A stretch of 64,000 nucleotides of DNA from [Clostridium] citroniae WAL-17108. Lineage in GTDB: Bacteria; Bacillota; Clostridia; Lachnospirales; Lachnospiraceae. The position numbers were made by a program, and so were the translations under genes. Location of the stretch: NCBI RefSeq assembly GCF_000233455.1, contig NZ_JH376420.1:1663429-1727428 (forward strand), given 5' to 3'. Below are positions 16,927 to 25,971 of this stretch, in pieces. A model generated the notes under the pieces. That model made no database searches, had not been told where the DNA came from, and saw only the letters and a list, made by a program, of their open reading frames with translations. Numbering within the stretch: the first letter of the stretch is position 1; each line of letters opens with the position of its first letter.

Positions 16927-17718
16927 TTATCTATGTTCATAGCCATACACTTCAATCTGCGTCAGCGCAGGGAACGGGGACGGGTCATCCGCTTTGATCA
17001 GCTGACCAAAGGTAAGCCATGTAATTCCACTCTTTTTGATGGGGATCACATGGGGTTCCGCGCTCTTTGCCAGCCGCACCGTCTCCGCGGAGCCGTCAGA
17101 AAAGGTAAAGGTGACCTGTTCCCACCAGTTGTCATGAGGGAAGTCCGCCCTGGTATAGAGTACGATCTTGTCAAAATCCACTGCGCGGCCAAATTCCAGG
17201 GTCATCTGCGCATCGTCCTGCTGATTGATCCCCCATGATTCATAGGGCCATTTTCCATGGGAACGGTTGGCTGTGACCCCATCTATGGCATTGCGCGCCG
17301 CAAACACGGCTTCCCCTCTTGTCTCCACATTGGCGCTGGCATGGGGGTAATATCCGCGGAATACATGCTGGTCCATCACATTCTCAGCCAGATTCTTATA
17401 GACCTCAATCTCATGCTCCATGGCATACCGTACGGTCAGGTAATGGCGCTCCCCTGTAAAAGCTTTGGGGTTATAGGATGTCTTCTTTTCCTCAAAAGGA
17501 ACGATATATGCAAGTTCCGTCTGAACCGCAAAAATGTAAGACTCGTCCATGGTGTCATCCACGCGGACCACATAGAAGCGGTTCTTCTCCGGCAGACCAA
17601 ACACGATCCGGTCCCCTTCCCGGTACTCCCCCTTCCAGGCCAGAACTGCCTGTGAGGGACCTTCCATGGATGCTTTTATCTCGTTATCCCTGTTTAAAAC
17701 CGTTATCTTAAATTCCAT
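16927..17718 (-). CDS. Protein with C-terminal F5/8 type C-like (discoidin) domain
   Basis: A 263-residue protein without signal peptide. The C-terminal 130 residues (ANVETRGEAVFAARNAIDGV, SHGKWPYESWGINQQDDAQ, TLEFGRAVDFDKIVLYTRADF, WWEQVTFTFSDGS) fit a galactose-binding-like jelly roll of the discoidin type, which binds glycans. The first 120 residues form a second beta-rich part with QAVLAWKGEYREGDRIVF. Start 17718 has TGGAGG 6 bp upstream; the longer frame adds a residue stretch without ribosome site. No enzyme is attached, and cytoplasmic location is puzzling for a sugar-binding fold. Confidence 0.75.
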   Translation of the reverse strand: MEFKITVLNRDNEIKASMEGPSQAVLAWKGEYREGDRIVFGLPEKNRFYVVRVDDTMDESYIFAVQTELAYIVPFEEKKTSYNPKAFTGERHYLTVRYAMEHEIEVYKNLAENVMDQHVFRGYYPHASANVETRGEAVFAARNAIDGVTANRSHGKWPYESWGINQQDDAQMTLEFGRAVDFDKIVLYTRADFPHDNWWEQVTFTFSDGSAETVRLAKSAEPHVIPIKKSGITWLTFGQLIKADDPSPFPALTQIEVYGYEHR

Positions 17719-17812
17719 ATATGCCTCCAGATATTTAAATTGTTTGATAAAATTGTACCACAGGGCATAGGAAGTTACCATGTACATTTTTCATGAGAAA
17801 CTATCATATTGG

Positions 17813-17880
17813 CCGTTTTATGGATCCATACCCCTAAAACGGCGATGCGGACGTATGCCGCTTTGGCAATACGTCCGCAT
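17813..17880 (-). terminator. Two consecutive hairpins after fucO
   Basis: CCGTTTTA/TAAAACGG (17813-17820, 17835-17842) and ATGCGGACGTAT/ATACGTCCGCAT (17845-17856, 17869-17880). The second stem has 12 pairs and lies 9 bp past the fucO stop; the T-tract is weak. Confidence 0.6.
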
Positions 17881-17888
17881 GATCATGG

Positions 17889-19037
17889 TCACATCAGTGA
17901 CAGGTACAGGTTCTTGATATCCTCTAAAGATGGATCCTTTGGATTTCCCGGACGGCAGGCGTCATCCATGGCGGACTGGGATAAGAAATCCACATCCTCA
18001 GGTTTTACGATCTCCTTTAGGTCAGCAGGGATCCCCACATCCTGGGACAGCTTTTTCACAGCGTCCACAGCAGCCTTGCGGTATTCCTCCTGGCTCATGT
18101 CCTCCACGCCTTCCACGCCCATGGCAACGGCAATGTCCTTAAACTTGGTTCCTGTGCAGGGAGCATTGTACTCCATAACCGTTGGAAGAATGATGGCATT
18201 TGCAACACCGTGGGGGGTATCATACAGGGCACCCAGGCCATGGGCCATGGAGTGGACGATCCCCAGTCCGCAGTTGGAAAAGCCCATCCCTGTGAGATAC
18301 TGTCCCAGGGCCATGCCTTCCCTGCCCTCCGGCTTATTCTCCACCGCGTCCCTAAGGCTGCGGGCAATAACTTCAATGGCCTTTAAGTTAAACATATCGG
18401 TCATCTCCCATGCGCCCTTTGTGGTATATCCCTCAATTGCATGGGTCAGGGCATCCATGCCGGTTGCCGCTGTCAGTCCCTTCGGCATGGAGGCCATCAT
18501 TTCCGGGTCAACCACTGCCACTACGGGAATATCATGGGTATCCACACATACGAATTTGCGCTTTTTCTCAACATCCGTGATCACATAGTTGATGGTAACC
18601 TCTGCAGCCGTGCCTGCTGTTGTGGGAACCGCAATGATCGGAACGCAGGGATTCTTGGTGGGGGCAACACCTTCCAGGCTTCTCACATCCTCAAACTCAG
18701 GGTTGGTGATGATGATGCCAATGGCCTTGGAAGTGTCCATGGAGGAACCGCCGCCAATGGCAATGATATAATCAGCGCCGGATGCCCTGAATGCGGCAAC
18801 GCCGGTCTGGACATTCTCAATGGTGGGATTCGGCTTGATGTTGGAGTAGATCTCGTATGCAAGTCCGGCATCCTCCAATACCTTGGTCACCTTGGTGGTC
18901 ACATTGAACTTGATCAGATCCGGGTCTGAGCAGACAAATGCCTTCTTAAATCCCCTTGCCTTTGCCTCATTTGCAATCTCCCGGATCGCCCCTGCGCCAT
19001 GATAGGATGTTTCGTTTAATACGATTCTGTTTGCCAT
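17889..19037 (-). CDS. fucO: Iron-containing alcohol dehydrogenase, lactaldehyde reductase type
   Basis: A 382-residue group III alcohol dehydrogenase most like FucO, which reduces lactaldehyde to 1,2-propanediol with NADH. NAD motif GGGSSMDTSKAIG near residue 95; TTAGTAAEVT near 140; iron ligands in MDALTHAIEGY and IVHSMAHGLGALYDTPHG. GGAGAGG precedes the ATG. A TetR gene follows upstream in the same direction. Other fermentative substrates such as propanediol/ethanol are possible since family members are hard to tell apart. Confidence 0.92.
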   Translation of the reverse strand: MANRIVLNETSYHGAGAIREIANEAKARGFKKAFVCSDPDLIKFNVTTKVTKVLEDAGLAYEIYSNIKPNPTIENVQTGVAAFRASGADYIIAIGGGSSMDTSKAIGIIITNPEFEDVRSLEGVAPTKNPCVPIIAVPTTAGTAAEVTINYVITDVEKKRKFVCVDTHDIPVVAVVDPEMMASMPKGLTAATGMDALTHAIEGYTTKGAWEMTDMFNLKAIEVIARSLRDAVENKPEGREGMALGQYLTGMGFSNCGLGIVHSMAHGLGALYDTPHGVANAIILPTVMEYNAPCTGTKFKDIAVAMGVEGVEDMSQEEYRKAAVDAVKKLSQDVGIPADLKEIVKPEDVDFLSQSAMDDACRPGNPKDPSLEDIKNLYLSLM

Positions 19038-19135
19038 GATTTACCTCTCCTTTTCTTTTATCACATGCGTCCGGAAAATTCCGGCGCTTTGGCTTGTTCT
19101 ATTTGTTAATATTATAACAACGGGATGTTAAAAAT

Positions 19136-19167
19136 AAAAGTGACAAACATCTCTGTCTGTCACTTTT
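19136..19167 (-). terminator. Terminator of the TetR gene
   Basis: AAAAGTGACA (19136-19145) pairs exactly with TGTCACTTTT (19158-19167); on the minus strand ATTTTTAAC follows. Confidence 0.85.
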
Positions 19168-19212
19168 TCTCAATCTTTGTGCAAGTTAACTATTTTCATT
19201 GTCTACTATTAC

Positions 19213-19788
19213 CTATAGCAGCTTCAGGCGTTCAAATACCTCGGCCAGCTTTGGCGGCATGGCTTCCACCAGCTTGCCGGACATGTCCCGGGGCGAATCC
19301 TTCATGCCTCCCAGAACCCACTTGACTGTCATATACACGGAGCCCTGGCAGTACATCTCCAAAAGGAACTGCAGTTCCTGATTCAGGGCCTTGCTGTCCT
19401 TTCTGGCAAGCAGGTCTGTGTAAAACTTGAGGATCAGCTCAAAATCATGCTCCTTCAGGGAATTTTTGTCATCTGAGCGGAAGGCTTCTGTAAAAAACAC
19501 CTTTTCATTGAGGATAAATTCAAATTTGCGGGTCAGGCTTTCCCCCACCGTATGCCCCATGCCGATCTGCTCAAAGGACTGGAGCACCAGCTTGTCAAAA
19601 TACCAGTTGATCAGGTCATATTTATCCAGGAAACTGCGGTAAAAGGTCTGGCGGGTAACGCCGCATCCCTCCACGATATTCTTCACCGTAATCTTATCCA
19701 CAGGCTGGGTCTTCATGCATTCCTTCACGGAAGCCGCCAGCTTGTATTTGGTTTTCTCCTGCCTGCTTATCTCAGCCACGGTATCCAT
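19213..19788 (-). CDS. TetR/AcrR family regulator (DhaS-like)
   Basis: A 191-residue TetR protein. The DNA-binding helix-turn-helix is KITVKNIVEGCGVTRQTFYRSFLDKYDLINW (residues about 33-63). The C-terminal half, FILNEKVFFTEAFRSDDKNS ... MYCQGSVYMTVKWVLGGM, matches the dihydroxyacetone-kinase-regulator-like subgroup. It reads in the same direction as fucO, 175 bp upstream of it, separated by a terminator, so control of fucO is plausible but not shown. Confidence 0.88.
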   Translation of the reverse strand: MDTVAEISRQEKTKYKLAASVKECMKTQPVDKITVKNIVEGCGVTRQTFYRSFLDKYDLINWYFDKLVLQSFEQIGMGHTVGESLTRKFEFILNEKVFFTEAFRSDDKNSLKEHDFELILKFYTDLLARKDSKALNQELQFLLEMYCQGSVYMTVKWVLGGMKDSPRDMSGKLVEAMPPKLAEVFERLKLL

Positions 19789-19870
19789 CCCTCCCCAGTA
19801 CAGCCGTCCACGGCAATATACCTCAAACTCCTGTGTCAGATACCATTATACTAAAAATTCCCCCGGCCTG

Positions 19871-22621
19871 CTACCTGTTTTTGAAAATGCTGACCATAGC
19901 CTTCCACATCTGGACCAGCACATTCCACATCCTGCGAAGCGGGCTTTCCTTAATCTTTGCCACCTCTGCATCCGCTGTCTTGGCATCATCCTCATCCACG
20001 CTGATCTCATCGGTGCGGAGCACGATCTGCAATGTCTTTGGAGCCCTGTTCTTATCAGAGGTAAATGAAACCTTTTCAGAGGACGGGTCCATGAACAGGA
20101 AACGGTTGTCTGTGTCAAACTTATCCAGCTCATTGTCAATGGTGTCCTTCATGGTGCGGCCCGCCCGGCGCATGGCCGTGGTGCTGTCCAGTATGCTCAG
20201 GCTTCTGTCCAGAAGTTCCATGCTGCCTCTTAAGCTGTCCCGTGCAGCAGCGTCAAAATCATCACTGCTGTCCTTTAAGGTATTCTGTACAATGGTCATG
20301 GTGCTGACGCCGTTATTCAGGGCATCTGTGGTGCGGCGGACAAGCTCCTGGGAATCATCCAGGGCAGCCTGGAGATCCGGATAATAGGTGTCCAGTGAAT
20401 CGTGGAGTGCGGTCAGGTCCTCAATGAGATAGTCCAGGTTATCCACGATCTCCGCACTGTATTTTGCCGAGTCCGAAGTGTCATCCATCAGGTTGGACAT
20501 CAGAAGGGAAAGCTCGCTGCTCTTTTTGGATATATCCGTCAGCATGGACTGTCTGCCGGACAAAAGCTCCATCAGGGTCCCCATGTCCACCGGAACCTCG
20601 GGAGTACCCACCAGCGGTACATTGTGCTTTTCAATGACCGCCATTATTGTTGAACCCGGCGCAAGGGACAGTGTTTCTCCTGCGCCGGATGCGGCGTCTG
20701 TGTCTGAAGCGGCGCCGGTTCCTGATGTGGAGTCTGCGCCCGATGCAGCGCCCGATCCTGATGTGGAGCCTGCCCCGGATGCGGCGCCCGATCCTGATGC
20801 GGCGCCTGTTCCGGCTGCAGTGCCCGATCCGGTCCCTCCTGCTGATGCGTCCGTTCCCGTACCTGCTCCCCCGGAACCATTGTCGGCATTATCCTGGGAA
20901 CCGGCGGAGCCGCTGCCCTGATCATTCTGGTCGGGAGTGCCGGAGGCGGAACCTGCGTTCGTGGAACCGTCCGTACCGGTGGATCCGCCCGTACCGGCAG
21001 AACCGTCCGTGCCGGTGGAACCGCCCGTACCCTGGCTGTTCTTGTCATCTGTTCCTGAGGCATTGTCCGCGCCGGCGGAGCCGTCCGTACCGGCAGAACC
21101 GTCCGTACTTGCGGATCCGTCCGCGCCGGTGGAACCGCCCGTACCCTGGCTGTTCTTGTCATCCGTTCCCGGGGTGTTATCCGTGCCGGCGGAGCCGCCT
21201 GTACCGGCAGAACCGTCCGTACTTGTTGAACCATCTGCACTTTGGTCGTTTTTCTTATCAGTGTCCGTTGTATCTCCTGTGTTGTCCGTATCCGTTCCCT
21301 GGGAATCGGTGTGGCCGGAGCTGCTTCCACTCCCGCCGCCGCCATTTCCACGTGAGTGGCCAAAATCCTCTTCATCCATGTAATAATCTTCATCCAGGAA
21401 ACCGATCCCTGCGCCGGCACTGGCCAGACCGGTCACATATACCTGTTCGCTGGCCTGAAGCTGGGCATCCAGGGCAATCAGCTGCTGCATGATCTCCATC
21501 AGCTCAGGGATATTCTCGGAGATCCCCGCTGAACTGCTCTTGATGTTATTCAGTCTGGTGTGCAGCTTTCTTAAGGGATCCTGCATATCCCCAAGTGTAT
21601 TTACAATATCTCCCATACTCTTGTGGACCACTTCCGCTGAATCCTTGGCGGTCTGGAGATGGGGTATCATGGTTTCCAGCTGCTGTGAAACAGAGGTCAG
21701 GGACGCCAGGGTCTGGTCGTTTCCGGCCAGGATGCTGTCCTTGGAATTGCTCCACTTCTGCCTTGCACTCTCCGCTGAATCCAGTCCTCCACGCACCTGG
21801 TTCACACCCTCACGCATATCTTCCACGGATTTTGCCATCTGTTCCAGGCTGTCATACAGCTCATCCCCTGCGTCCTGCCATGTATCCTTGGCTTCCTTCA
21901 GATCCTTGATGTGCTCCAGATCCTCCACGGTTCCCGGCATCATGGCCATGATGACTCCGGTGGTCTCAAAGCTGTCCGTGCCGATGCGCACAGTGTAATC
22001 CCCCTCCTCCCCGGGCAGGGCTGTGAACACTACCGCTGTTGTTTCCCCCAGATTCTGGGTTTGTGAACCTTCCGCCTCCACGCTGTAGCATTTCCCCATG
22101 TCAACAGGAACCGCCACCATGAGCATCATGTTATTGCGGTAATATTCCCGGGCATCGTCATTGGGGTCCGCCTTTATATGGATCTCCACCAGCCCGGACG
22201 CGCCGGCCAGCTGATCACCGTTGGATGGCACGCCGTTCAGTTTGTAGGAAACGTCAAATTCCCAGGGCAGTGTAATCTGGTCTTTATCCAGGGCGCATTT
22301 GTAATAGAACCGCTCCTTCTGGGCCTGGGGAAAATTCCAGGTGACCGAACCGTCTCCCAGCACCGGCACCGCCTGATTGGACATATTGGTCACATCCAGA
22401 TACGTGCCGTAATCCGTAAAATCCGTAAGGCCGTTAAGGCTGCATCCCTTAACCACGTTGATCTTATCAAGCCTGCCGTAATAATCCAGGTTTACGTACA
22501 TGGTCTCATCCACATCCACGGCCGCTTCCGCCCCATATACCGGCAGGCCCCCGCCAGCATTGGTGCAAAGCATAGCCGCGGCCAGGCCGGCTGTCATGAC
22601 TCTTTTATACTTATACTTCAT
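19871..22621 (-). CDS. Large secreted partner of the MMPL transporter, low-complexity linker
   Basis: A 916-residue protein with signal peptide (TAGLAAAMLCTNAGGGLPVYG). Order: beta-rich N-terminal part to about residue 230; helical/coiled-coil part (EDLEHIKDLKEAKDTWQD, ASLTSVSQQLETMIPHLQT) to 400; Gly/Ser/Thr/Asp/Ala-rich linker about 427-657; second helical part (ISKKSSELSLLMSNLMDD, RSLSILDSTTAMRRAGRT); basic amphipathic end WNVLVQMWKAMVSIFKNR. The paired helical parts recall YhgE/Pip-type proteins. Start 22621 has GGAGGTG and overlaps the MMPL stop by 11 bp, so the two are translationally coupled. No family name is certain; a periplasmic-side adaptor or tether for the exporter is inferred. 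Confidence 0.82.
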   Translation of the reverse strand: MKYKYKRVMTAGLAAAMLCTNAGGGLPVYGAEAAVDVDETMYVNLDYYGRLDKINVVKGCSLNGLTDFTDYGTYLDVTNMSNQAVPVLGDGSVTWNFPQAQKERFYYKCALDKDQITLPWEFDVSYKLNGVPSNGDQLAGASGLVEIHIKADPNDDAREYYRNNMMLMVAVPVDMGKCYSVEAEGSQTQNLGETTAVVFTALPGEEGDYTVRIGTDSFETTGVIMAMMPGTVEDLEHIKDLKEAKDTWQDAGDELYDSLEQMAKSVEDMREGVNQVRGGLDSAESARQKWSNSKDSILAGNDQTLASLTSVSQQLETMIPHLQTAKDSAEVVHKSMGDIVNTLGDMQDPLRKLHTRLNNIKSSSAGISENIPELMEIMQQLIALDAQLQASEQVYVTGLASAGAGIGFLDEDYYMDEEDFGHSRGNGGGGSGSSSGHTDSQGTDTDNTGDTTDTDKKNDQSADGSTSTDGSAGTGGSAGTDNTPGTDDKNSQGTGGSTGADGSASTDGSAGTDGSAGADNASGTDDKNSQGTGGSTGTDGSAGTGGSTGTDGSTNAGSASGTPDQNDQGSGSAGSQDNADNGSGGAGTGTDASAGGTGSGTAAGTGAASGSGAASGAGSTSGSGAASGADSTSGTGAASDTDAASGAGETLSLAPGSTIMAVIEKHNVPLVGTPEVPVDMGTLMELLSGRQSMLTDISKKSSELSLLMSNLMDDTSDSAKYSAEIVDNLDYLIEDLTALHDSLDTYYPDLQAALDDSQELVRRTTDALNNGVSTMTIVQNTLKDSSDDFDAAARDSLRGSMELLDRSLSILDSTTAMRRAGRTMKDTIDNELDKFDTDNRFLFMDPSSEKVSFTSDKNRAPKTLQIVLRTDEISVDEDDAKTADAEVAKIKESPLRRMWNVLVQMWKAMVSIFKNR
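20650..21340 (-). repeat. Degenerate tandem repeats coding the Gly/Ser/Thr-rich linker
   Basis: GC-rich coding repeats of GSAGTDGS and GAASG type. A longer unit, marked by CCTGGCTGTTCTTGTCAT at 21031 and again at 21145, repeats with a 114-bp (38-codon) period. All periods are multiples of three, so slippage changes length without shifting frame. Confidence 0.8.
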
Positions 22622-24881
22622 TGCTTTCCACCTCCGATGGTTCATTGTTTCTTTTATTTCCGATGGTTATTTTATTTACAATGGTCCCAAGCCCAGCTTT
22701 GATAATCGCCTTGCGCTTTTCATGGCGTTTTCTCAGGTGCTTTTGCAAGCGGTCCCATTCATTGCTTGTTATGATCCGGTCAAACAGGGCCAGCAGGGCG
22801 GGCAGTACGGTCAGCACCAGGATTACGCTGAACAATCCGCCTCTTCCGATCAGATGGCCCAAATCCCCAATGGCCGCTGTGGTGGATATAAAGTGTATGA
22901 TATATCCTGCCAGTATGATGATGGTCCCCGATGTGAAGATGGACGGGCAGGACAGCATCAGCGCCTGTATACAGGCTTCCTTCTTGGGCAGCGTCTTCCT
23001 GCAGGATACGTAGTTATTGGTCATAAGTATGGAATAATCCACGGTTGCTCCCAGCTGGATACTGCTGACAATAATGTAACCCATAAACACCATGGTGTCG
23101 CCCTGGAGATAGGGCATTGCCATGTTGAGGAAAATAGCCACCTGGATAGGGATCATTACCACAACCGGTATGATAAACGACCGGAAGCTGAACATGACGA
23201 CCAGGAATACCCCCAACAGGGACAGGGTGTTTACCCGTGCGTTATCCGAGGTAATCGTGGTCTTAATGTCCTGGGTGGATGGGGTCTCCCCCACCAGATA
23301 TGCCCCGTCCGGATAATACCGGTCCACAATGCTTTGTATTTCATCCGTGCACTTAAATGCCTGGTCGCTTTCCGTCTTAGTCCTTATGTATATCAGCATT
23401 CTGCAGGAATCCTTGGTATGAAGCTCGCTGGTAAGGGAATAGGGAAGGAAATCCTCCGGAATCCCCACAGGCAGGGTGTTGGCCAGGGACATTACGCTTT
23501 TAACATAGGGCAGGTCCTCGATCTCATCGGACATTTCCTTTTCCAGCACCGGCGAAGTATTTGGATACAGGGCCAACAGCATGTTGCTGCGCCCGAACTT
23601 CTGGGATATCTCCTGGTCGTCCGCATAGACCTGGGTCCCCTCGCTGGCTCCCACCGCACTGTTGCCGTAAAGGAAATCATTCATCCCCTGGGCCACATAG
23701 GCGGGCGGGGTGAGTAGGACCATAATGATCAGGGAAGCATAACGCACCTTGTATACCCATTCGCTGAATTTGCGGAAGCTGGGCAGGAAGGGACGGTGCC
23801 TGGTCTTGTCATTCCACTTTGTAAACTTCAGGATCATGGCGGGCATAAAGAATACCACGGTGATCAGGCTGAACACAATTCCCTTTGCCAGAACCAGGCC
23901 CATATCAAAACCAATGGTAAAATTCATGGACACCAGGGCCAGGAAGCCCACCACGGTGGTCAGGCTGCTGGCGAAAATAGAGTTAATGGCCTCCTCAATG
24001 GCTCCCACCATGGCCTCCTCTTCCGTCTTTCCCTTCTGCCGCTCCCTGGAAAACGCATCCAGCAGGAAAATAGAATAGTCCATGGAGGTGGCCAGCTGCA
24101 GCACCATGGCCACATTGTTGGTCAGAAAGGACACGGTCCCGATAAATATATTGGTTCCCCGGTTCAGCAGAATGGCCACGCCCATGACCAGCAAAAACAA
24201 AAAGGGCTCGGACCACGCCGTGGTGGTGATGCACAGTACCGCAAAGATCATGATCACCGCCACGGTGAGGATAAGGTTCATCTCACTTTCCACATTTTCC
24301 GTCAGGGACTTGTTCTGGACAGCCATGCCCACATAATACCCCTTATCCCCGGTGATGGCCTTCATCTCATCAATGGCCTGGGAGGTCTTCTTAGTGGTGT
24401 CCCCCTCGTCAAAGGTGATATCCATCACGGCGCAGCCATCCTTATAATAATCCTCAATATCCTTCTGGTTAATAAAATCCTCTCCGGAATAAATATTCAC
24501 CGTACTGTCGCACCACAGGATCTGGTCCACGCCATCCACTGCCTCCAGCTTATCCTTGTACTGCTTTGCCTCATACAGGCTAACGTCCTTGATCATCAGC
24601 CTGGCTGTACCCGGGTATCCGAATTCATTTTCCATTAGATCCAGTCCGATACAGGACTGGGCCGTGTCCGGCAGATATTCGGTCAGGTCGTAATTCACAT
24701 TCACAAAAAGCATTGCAATCAGGGAAAAGATACACCCTGCCACAAATACGCTCTCGATCCAGCCCTTCTTATGTATGATAAAACCGGCCAGACGGGCGGA
24801 AACCGACAATCCATCTGCCTGCTCCTGCCCTTTTACCCTGTGTGTCTTTCTCTTCAATCTGTCAAGCAGTCTCTGTCCCAT
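22611..24881 (-). CDS. MMPL/RND family transporter
   Basis: A 756-residue RND exporter of the MMPL branch with twelve predicted helices in two 6-helix halves, each after a large external loop. Family motifs: ATSMDYSIFLLDAFSRERQK near residue 265 and the matching GATVDYSILMTNNYVSCRK near 605. First helix is at about residues 42-62 (WIESVFVAGCIFSLIAMLFV). Such proteins export lipids, glycolipids or small hydrophobic compounds using the proton gradient; the cargo here is unknown. It lies 18 bp after the CAP-like gene and overlaps the secreted partner gene by 11 bp, with AAGGGAG before the ATG. Confidence 0.92.
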   Translation of the reverse strand: MGQRLLDRLKRKTHRVKGQEQADGLSVSARLAGFIIHKKGWIESVFVAGCIFSLIAMLFVNVNYDLTEYLPDTAQSCIGLDLMENEFGYPGTARLMIKDVSLYEAKQYKDKLEAVDGVDQILWCDSTVNIYSGEDFINQKDIEDYYKDGCAVMDITFDEGDTTKKTSQAIDEMKAITGDKGYYVGMAVQNKSLTENVESEMNLILTVAVIMIFAVLCITTTAWSEPFLFLLVMGVAILLNRGTNIFIGTVSFLTNNVAMVLQLATSMDYSIFLLDAFSRERQKGKTEEEAMVGAIEEAINSIFASSLTTVVGFLALVSMNFTIGFDMGLVLAKGIVFSLITVVFFMPAMILKFTKWNDKTRHRPFLPSFRKFSEWVYKVRYASLIIMVLLTPPAYVAQGMNDFLYGNSAVGASEGTQVYADDQEISQKFGRSNMLLALYPNTSPVLEKEMSDEIEDLPYVKSVMSLANTLPVGIPEDFLPYSLTSELHTKDSCRMLIYIRTKTESDQAFKCTDEIQSIVDRYYPDGAYLVGETPSTQDIKTTITSDNARVNTLSLLGVFLVVMFSFRSFIIPVVVMIPIQVAIFLNMAMPYLQGDTMVFMGYIIVSSIQLGATVDYSILMTNNYVSCRKTLPKKEACIQALMLSCPSIFTSGTIIILAGYIIHFISTTAAIGDLGHLIGRGGLFSVILVLTVLPALLALFDRIITSNEWDRLQKHLRKRHEKRKAIIKAGLGTIVNKITIGNKRNNEPSEVESNEV

Positions 24882-24899
24882 GTTCCATACTCCCTTACA

Positions 24900-25844
24900 C
24901 TACCGCATCATAATTATCAAGAAATATTGTTTCCCATCCTTTTCACCGCGGGCCATACCCAGGCTGCGGTAATATTCCAGGGAATAGGTTCTGTCCCCCT
25001 TGGAATCATACCTGTCCCCGGTCCGCTCCATGACTTTGGAAAATGCCTCGGATTCATCCTCACAGCTGCGGATGTACAGTTCCAGGCAGGTGGCATTTTT
25101 CCGGTAAGGAATGGAAGCCAGGTAGTCATTCACCGTTCCCTCGCCGGGAATCCGCTCATCCATGTATCCGCCTGCCATGGCTGCCTCCAGCCGGTGGGCC
25201 GCGGCCTTATTCAGGGCCATATCCATTTTAAATCCAGCGTTCCGGTCATACACCCTGTGCATATCCCCATCATAATCATCTTCCCGGTCAGGATGCTGGT
25301 CAAAATATCTCTGCTTCTTTTCCTCATTCAGTTCATCAAACAGCGCTTGAGTCTCCTCATCATAACAGCCAGCGCTGTACGCCCCGCCCCCGGTATTCTC
25401 CACCCACTGGGCCGAAACAAGGGCGCCGTTCCTTGAAAACTCATACATTCCATTGTCAAGGATCAGCTCCCCCAGGTTCATGCCGCCGTCTTCGTGGAAA
25501 TAGTACCACTCTCCGTCCACTTCCTTCCATCCCCTGGCCATGATCCCATCTTTATCCAGATAATAGGTTCGGCCATCTGTCTGAAGCCATCCCTTATGTA
25601 AACTGTTGTTCTCATCCATCCAGTACCAGTTCTCCCCTGACCGGTTCCAGCCCGGGTGTGCCGTGGTGTTGCTTTCGGTTTGCTGTGCCGGCTGTGTCTC
25701 CTGGGTTTGCTGTGTCTCCTGGGTTTGCTGTGTCTCCTGGGTTTGCTGTGTCTCCTGGGCCGCTGCCGTTCCCAGGCCGGTTCCCGGAAATGCTCCCACA
25801 ACCAAGACTGCCATTAAAAAAAGTCTATATTTTCTGTGTTTCAC
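24900..25844 (-). CDS. Secreted protein with choline-binding-type repeats and CAP-like domain
   Basis: A 314-residue exported protein starting at GTG with GAAGGGG upstream. Signal peptide, then a QETQQT repeat spacer, then three cell-wall-binding repeats of the choline-binding type (WYWMDENNSLHKGWLQTDGR, TYYLDKDGIMARGW, EWYYFHEDGGMNLGE). The last 110 residues (LNKAAAHRLEAAMAGG, GEGTVNDYLASIPY, YSLEYYRSLGMARGEKDGKQ) resemble a CAP/SCP domain, which is my best fit, not certain. It is the first gene of the operon with the MMPL transporter and its partner, so the set may act together at the envelope. Confidence 0.8.
   Translation of the reverse strand: MKHRKYRLFLMAVLVVGAFPGTGLGTAAAQETQQTQETQQTQETQQTQETQPAQQTESNTTAHPGWNRSGENWYWMDENNSLHKGWLQTDGRTYYLDKDGIMARGWKEVDGEWYYFHEDGGMNLGELILDNGMYEFSRNGALVSAQWVENTGGGAYSAGCYDEETQALFDELNEEKKQRYFDQHPDREDDYDGDMHRVYDRNAGFKMDMALNKAAAHRLEAAMAGGYMDERIPGEGTVNDYLASIPYRKNATCLELYIRSCEDESEAFSKVMERTGDRYDSKGDRTYSLEYYRSLGMARGEKDGKQYFLIIMMR
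25693..25760 (-). repeat. 18-bp tandem repeat (QETQQT)n
   Basis: An 18-bp unit (TCTCCTGGGTTTGCTGTG on the plus strand) is repeated three times plus a partial copy, coding a Gln/Thr/Glu spacer in the secreted protein. Confidence 0.85.
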
Positions 25845-25889
25845 CTGATCATCCCCTTCATACAGCTGTCTAGTTATGCCTATATATCT

Positions 25890-25917
25890 ATTATACGTCT
25901 TTTATTCTGTTAAGCAA
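25890..25917 (-). promoter_or_regulatory. Promoter of the MMPL operon
   Basis: On the minus strand TTGCTT (25917-25912), 16 bp, TATAAT (25895-25890); about 40 bp of leader to the GTG start. Confidence 0.65.
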
Positions 25918-25932
25918 CTTCTATTTTATTAA

Positions 25933-25961
25933 TTGACATTTGTTTATTTATTGACTATAAT
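25933..25961 (+). promoter_or_regulatory. Consensus promoter reading toward the TetR gene
   Basis: TTGACA (25933-25938), 17-bp spacer, TATAAT (25956-25961): a perfect sigma-70-type match, yet 328 bp before the tetR start. Confidence 0.82.
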
Positions 25962-25971
25962 GGATTATACT
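25954..25971. promoter_or_regulatory. Candidate TetR operator
   Basis: ACTATAATGGATTATACT is an imperfect palindrome covering the -10 box of the tetR promoter, between the two divergent promoters. Binding by the adjacent TetR is inferred. Confidence 0.45.

Noticed and set aside
20644..21420. Long frames on both strands (258-281 codons) within the repeat linker
   Set aside because: GC-rich repeats keep all frames open; only the frame of the secreted partner has start, signal peptide and flanking domains.
22500..23717. 405-codon plus-strand frame
   Set aside because: Antisense to the MMPL gene; His/Gln-rich shadow without start signals.
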